A DNA stretch of 10,018 nt, from positions 1-10,018 of the forward strand of contig CAMLKV010000050.1 in assembly GCA_946480635.1 (NCBI GenBank), read 5' to 3'. Below are positions 6,505 to 10,018 of this stretch, one piece after another (positions within the stretch are counted from its first letter, which is position 1; each line of letters begins with the position of its first letter). The position numbers and the translations under genes were made by a program. The notes below the pieces were generated by a model, which made no database searches, had not been told where the DNA came from, and worked only from the letters and a program-made list of their open reading frames with translations. This stretch comes from an uncultured Flavobacterium sp. (GTDB lineage Bacteria > Bacteroidota > Bacteroidia > Flavobacteriales > Flavobacteriaceae).

Positions 6505-7228
6505 TTAGTGGCATTGCTTTTAAAATTCTAAAGTAAAATTTGTAATAATAAATAAATATAAAGATAGAAATCCAATGGATAATACTCATTCCTAAAAATA
6601 AAGGGTGATATGGCTTAATAAATTCCACTGTGAACCGATATAAAAAATAACTAATCATAAACAGTTTAAAACGGTCACCATTTTGTAACTCTTTGTTCTT
6701 AATAGGCATAAATAGAAAGATAAGTAGCAACATTGTCATTATTTCATAAAGTGCTACTGGATGCCTTAGTTTGCCATCTCCTAAATTCATTCCAGTAAAA
6801 AAAGATGTTTCAATGCCATAAGTTGGTTCTAAAATACCCATTCCGAAACATCCAATACGTCCGATAATAATTGCTGTTAAAATAGGTATTACATAAATAT
6901 CTCCCGATGCTATTTTTATTCCAATTATTTTTTTGCATAACTCCACTCCAAACAACCCTCCAAAAAAACCTCCAGCGATTGTTTTATTTTGATAGAATGT
7001 AAGCCAAGTTTGATTTACTATTTCATTAGGATTTTCGAACAAAGCAATAACTCTAGAACCAAGTAAAGCACCAAGCATAGCAGATAATAAAATCCAGAGT
7101 CTATTCATGTCAGAAATAGGATCTTGAATCCCTTTTCTTAAAAAATAATAGAGTCTAATGCCTATAAAAAAGGCAAGAGTTTCCATTATTAAGTGAATAG
7201 TTGGCGCATTATCGAAAGGTAATATCAT
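6497..7228 (-). CDS. Lgt-family membrane protein (prolipoprotein diacylglyceryl transferase paralogue)
   Basis: An integral membrane protein with about seven helices. The frame also contains an upstream GTG at 7258 (253 residues); I prefer ATG at 7228 (243 residues, MILPFDNAPT), since GTG starts are uncommon here and the A-rich leader fits. In 253-residue numbering: GGFFGGLFG at 96-104, GRIGCFGMG at 133-141, RHPVALYE at 165-172, and YRFTVEF at 207-213. These match the Lgt landmarks FHGGL, GRxGN, HPxQLYE and the R..E pair near the end. But the His of FHGGL is Phe99 and the Asn of GRxGN is Cys137, both thought important in E. coli Lgt. It is therefore probably a divergent paralogue acting on another lipid or protein substrate, not the housekeeping Lgt. 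Its stop overlaps the radical SAM start by 8 nt. Confidence 0.78.
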   Translation of the reverse strand: MILPFDNAPTIHLIMETLAFFIGIRLYYFLRKGIQDPISDMNRLWILLSAMLGALLGSRVIALFENPNEIVNQTWLTFYQNKTIAGGFFGGLFGVELCKKIIGIKIASGDIYVIPILTAIIIGRIGCFGMGILEPTYGIETSFFTGMNLGDGKLRHPVALYEIMTMLLLIFLFMPIKNKELQNGDRFKLFMISYFLYRFTVEFIKPYHPLFLGMSIIHWISIFIFIYYYKFYFRILKAMPLNA

Positions 7229-7267
7229 TTTGATTATTTGATTAAGGTAAAACTCCACTATTTTTAC

Positions 7268-7275
7268 TACTTTTG
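7268..7275 (+). promoter_or_regulatory. Probable -7 box of the ABC-F gene
   Basis: TACTTTTG matches TAnnTTTG exactly, 25 nt before the ATG at 7301; transcription from about 7282 would leave a short A-rich leader. The nearest upstream TTG (7238-7240) is 27 nt away, longer than usual, so the -33 element is weak or absent. Confidence 0.45.
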
Positions 7276-7300
7276 CAACACTTTTAAAAAAAATAAATAA

Positions 7301-8917
<1,617 letters not shown>

Positions 8918-8923
8918 AATATT

Positions 8924-8949
8924 AATCCCGCTTAGAGCGGGATTTTTTT
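8924..8949 (+). terminator. Rho-independent terminator of the ABC-F gene
   Basis: AATCCCGCT (8924-8932) pairs with AGCGGGATT (8935-8943) around a 3-nt loop, followed by seven T. It lies 6 nt after the stop of the ABC-F gene, and its T tract reaches the stop codon of the convergent DinB-family gene. The minus-strand side has no T run, so it serves mainly the plus strand. Confidence 0.9.
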
Positions 8950-9469
8950 ATTTAAGAATTGGAAGATACTCAATCCAAGGACCAACTTCCTCCTTATACT
9001 GTTTGGCCATAACCCTTGAAATTTGTGATAAATGATTTAAATCATGAACTACCCAGGTTGATAGTAAATTGACTAATGTTGCTTCACCTAAAGATGGATG
9101 AATTCCTTTATTTTCAAAATCAGCAATTGTGATATTTTTAGATTTTAATACCTTAAGGTTGGAGTTACGATTTTTTTTAAATTCAGTCAAAAGTTGCTTT
9201 ATCGTTTTCCCTTTGCTTTCTTCAAATTGTGCAAACCGGTCAAAAGGTTCAAAAGTTTTATTACCTTCTTTGCTAAGAATAATTTCTAAACGGTTAATCC
9301 AGTCTGTTTTTTCACCATGAATTAAATGACCAACTATATCATAAGGACTCCATGTTTCTTCACCTTCATTGCTCATGGTCCAGTCATTAGAAAGGTCTTT
9401 TAATAAGGCTTCTAGTAAAAGTGGTGTGCGTTCTAAAACTTCAATGGCTTTATCTAAATCAAATTTCAT
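8948..9469 (-). CDS. DinB-family (DinB_2) putative metal-dependent protein
   Basis: A 173-residue, all-helical protein of the DinB/YfiT-like four-helix-bundle superfamily, cytoplasmic. The metal-binding triad is visible: a histidine in VGHLIHGE (H48, or H51) and the pair H142 and H146 in VVHDLNHLSQ. Family members include thiol transferases using bacillithiol or similar cofactors, and many with unknown roles, so no specific reaction can be assigned. The N-terminal helix (LDKAIEVLERTPLLLEALL) and the WSPYDIVGHL segment are typical of the DinB_2 subgroup. It is the last gene of a three-gene minus-strand run: pirin, OsmC-like, DinB-like. The gap from the OsmC gene is 6 nt. The partners suggest a role in stress or detoxification, which is inference. 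It meets the ABC-F gene tail to tail. Confidence 0.83.
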   Translation of the reverse strand: MKFDLDKAIEVLERTPLLLEALLKDLSNDWTMSNEGEETWSPYDIVGHLIHGEKTDWINRLEIILSKEGNKTFEPFDRFAQFEESKGKTIKQLLTEFKKNRNSNLKVLKSKNITIADFENKGIHPSLGEATLVNLLSTWVVHDLNHLSQISRVMAKQYKEEVGPWIEYLPILK

Positions 9470-9475
9470 AATAAG

Positions 9476-9868
9476 TTATTCTAAAATCGTACTAATTTCT
9501 ATAGGATTCGATAATATTTTATGTATCGGACATGAATTGGCAATTACCAATAATCTTGCTTTCTGTTCTTCATCTAAATCACCAATCAGTTCAACTTTCC
9601 GTTCCATAACCGATTTCAAATTTTCTTTGTCCCACCGGAATTCAACATCAACCTTGGCTTCTTCTAAATTCCAGCCTTTTCTTTCAGCATACATTTTTAA
9701 AGTAATGGCCGTACAGGCACCTAATGAAGAAACCAATAATTCTTTTGGTGCAAATCCCAGTCCCTGACCGCCAACTTCCTTGGGTTCGTCAGCGATTAAG
9801 ATATTGGTTTCGGTCGTGATTTCAGTTTTATAGTTCTGATGTCCTATGGTTGCAGTTATTCTTGGCAT
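9476..9868 (-). CDS. OsmC-family peroxiredoxin-like protein
   Basis: A 130-residue OsmC/Ohr-fold protein, cytoplasmic, expected to reduce organic hydroperoxides with a pair of cysteines. The two active cysteines are present: C52 in SSLGACTAITLKMYAE and C113 in ANSCPIHKIL, with E43 in the helix before C52. Residues 27-42 (DEPKEVGGQGLGFAPK) form the usual loop ahead of that helix. The short length and C-terminal SCPIHK motif fit the YhfA/OsmC-like subgroup more than classic Ohr. It starts 5 nt after the pirin stop and ends 6 nt before the DinB-family ATG, so all three are one operon. Promoter and regulator lie beyond the window. The family call is solid; the natural substrate is not known. Confidence 0.88.
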   Translation of the reverse strand: MPRITATIGHQNYKTEITTETNILIADEPKEVGGQGLGFAPKELLVSSLGACTAITLKMYAERKGWNLEEAKVDVEFRWDKENLKSVMERKVELIGDLDEEQKARLLVIANSCPIHKILSNPIEISTILE

Positions 9869-9873
9869 GCTTC

Positions 9874-10018
9874 TTAAAATTTAATGGGTGCGGGAAGTGG
9901 TACAAATTCGGTTTCGCCTGGAACTTTGTCAAAAGTTTGGTTCGTCCAGTCGGTTTTAGCCTTTTCAATTCGGTCTTTACTTGAAGAAACAAAGTTCCAA
10001 AATATGAAACGCTCTTCA
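9874..10018 (-). CDS. Pirin family protein, C-terminal end (start lies beyond the window)
   Basis: Reading the minus strand from the right edge gives 47 residues in frame (from 10017) ending at TAA 9876-9874: [20 protein letters not shown], then W, a short stretch, [11 protein letters not shown] and APIKF. The WNFVSSS segment with the following IExAKxDW and the VPGExEFVPLP tail are characteristic of the C-terminus of bacterial pirins. Those are Fe-binding cupin proteins; some act as quercetin 2,3-dioxygenases, others may have regulatory roles. The metal site is in the missing N-terminal domain, so activity cannot be judged. It is the first visible gene of the operon with the OsmC-like and DinB-like genes, 5 nt from the former. 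Pirin and OsmC genes side by side are, as I recall, common in flavobacteria. Confidence 0.8.
   Translation of the reverse strand, partial: EERFIFWNFVSSSKDRIEKAKTDWTNQTFDKVPGETEFVPLPAPIKF

Noticed and set aside
9129..9767. Plus-strand open frames of 63 and 132 residues
   Set aside because: They lie opposite the DinB-family and OsmC-family genes, bridge two genes, and show no recognisable motif.

Overview
The window looks like chromosomal DNA of a Flavobacteriaceae member (Bacteroidota), probably Flavobacterium or a close relative. Evidence: strongly A+T-rich DNA, A-rich leaders rather than clear Shine-Dalgarno sites, several exact copies of the Bacteroidota -7 promoter box TAnnTTTG, two SPII lipoproteins, and a Bacteroidota-style small SRP RNA. 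I see no mobile element, CRISPR array, tRNA or rRNA; most of the content is core metabolism and housekeeping.

Layout. (1) 1-360, minus: N-terminal part of a lipoprotein, probably a glutaminyl-peptide cyclotransferase, cut by the window edge. (2) 450-543, plus: 4.5S SRP RNA with its own promoter and downstream terminators. (3) 622-2432, plus: a dipeptide epimerase and a short-chain dehydrogenase, 11 nt apart. (4) 2512-3168, plus: a small-type transaldolase, ending at a two-way terminator. (5) 3243-4637, minus: a lipoprotein with a thioredoxin-like domain that has lost its CxxC. (6) 4711-7258, minus: a compact block that reads, in transcription order, Lgt-family membrane protein, radical SAM protein (COG1964 / tetraether-synthase-like), and two tandem paralogous small membrane proteins. 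(7) 7301-8917, plus: a YbiT-type ABC-F ATPase whose second Walker A is degenerate. (8) 8948-10018, minus: DinB-family protein, OsmC-family protein and the C-terminus of a pirin, tightly packed as one operon (pirin first).

The most interesting part is region 6. An Lgt-like protein that lacks residues thought essential in true Lgt overlaps by 8 nt the start of a radical SAM protein related to enzymes that act on unactivated carbons, including lipid tails. Two 2-TM proteins follow at 4 and 12 nt. This suggests an uncharacterised lipid- or membrane-modifying cassette, but that function is inference. As given, the radical SAM gene carries a one-base frameshift in an A5 run at 6406-6410, which cuts an N-terminal metal-site module (positions 6397-6504) from the 413-residue body. 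It may be a sequence error or a real lesion.

All functional calls rest on reading motifs and on recalled family knowledge; no database search was run.
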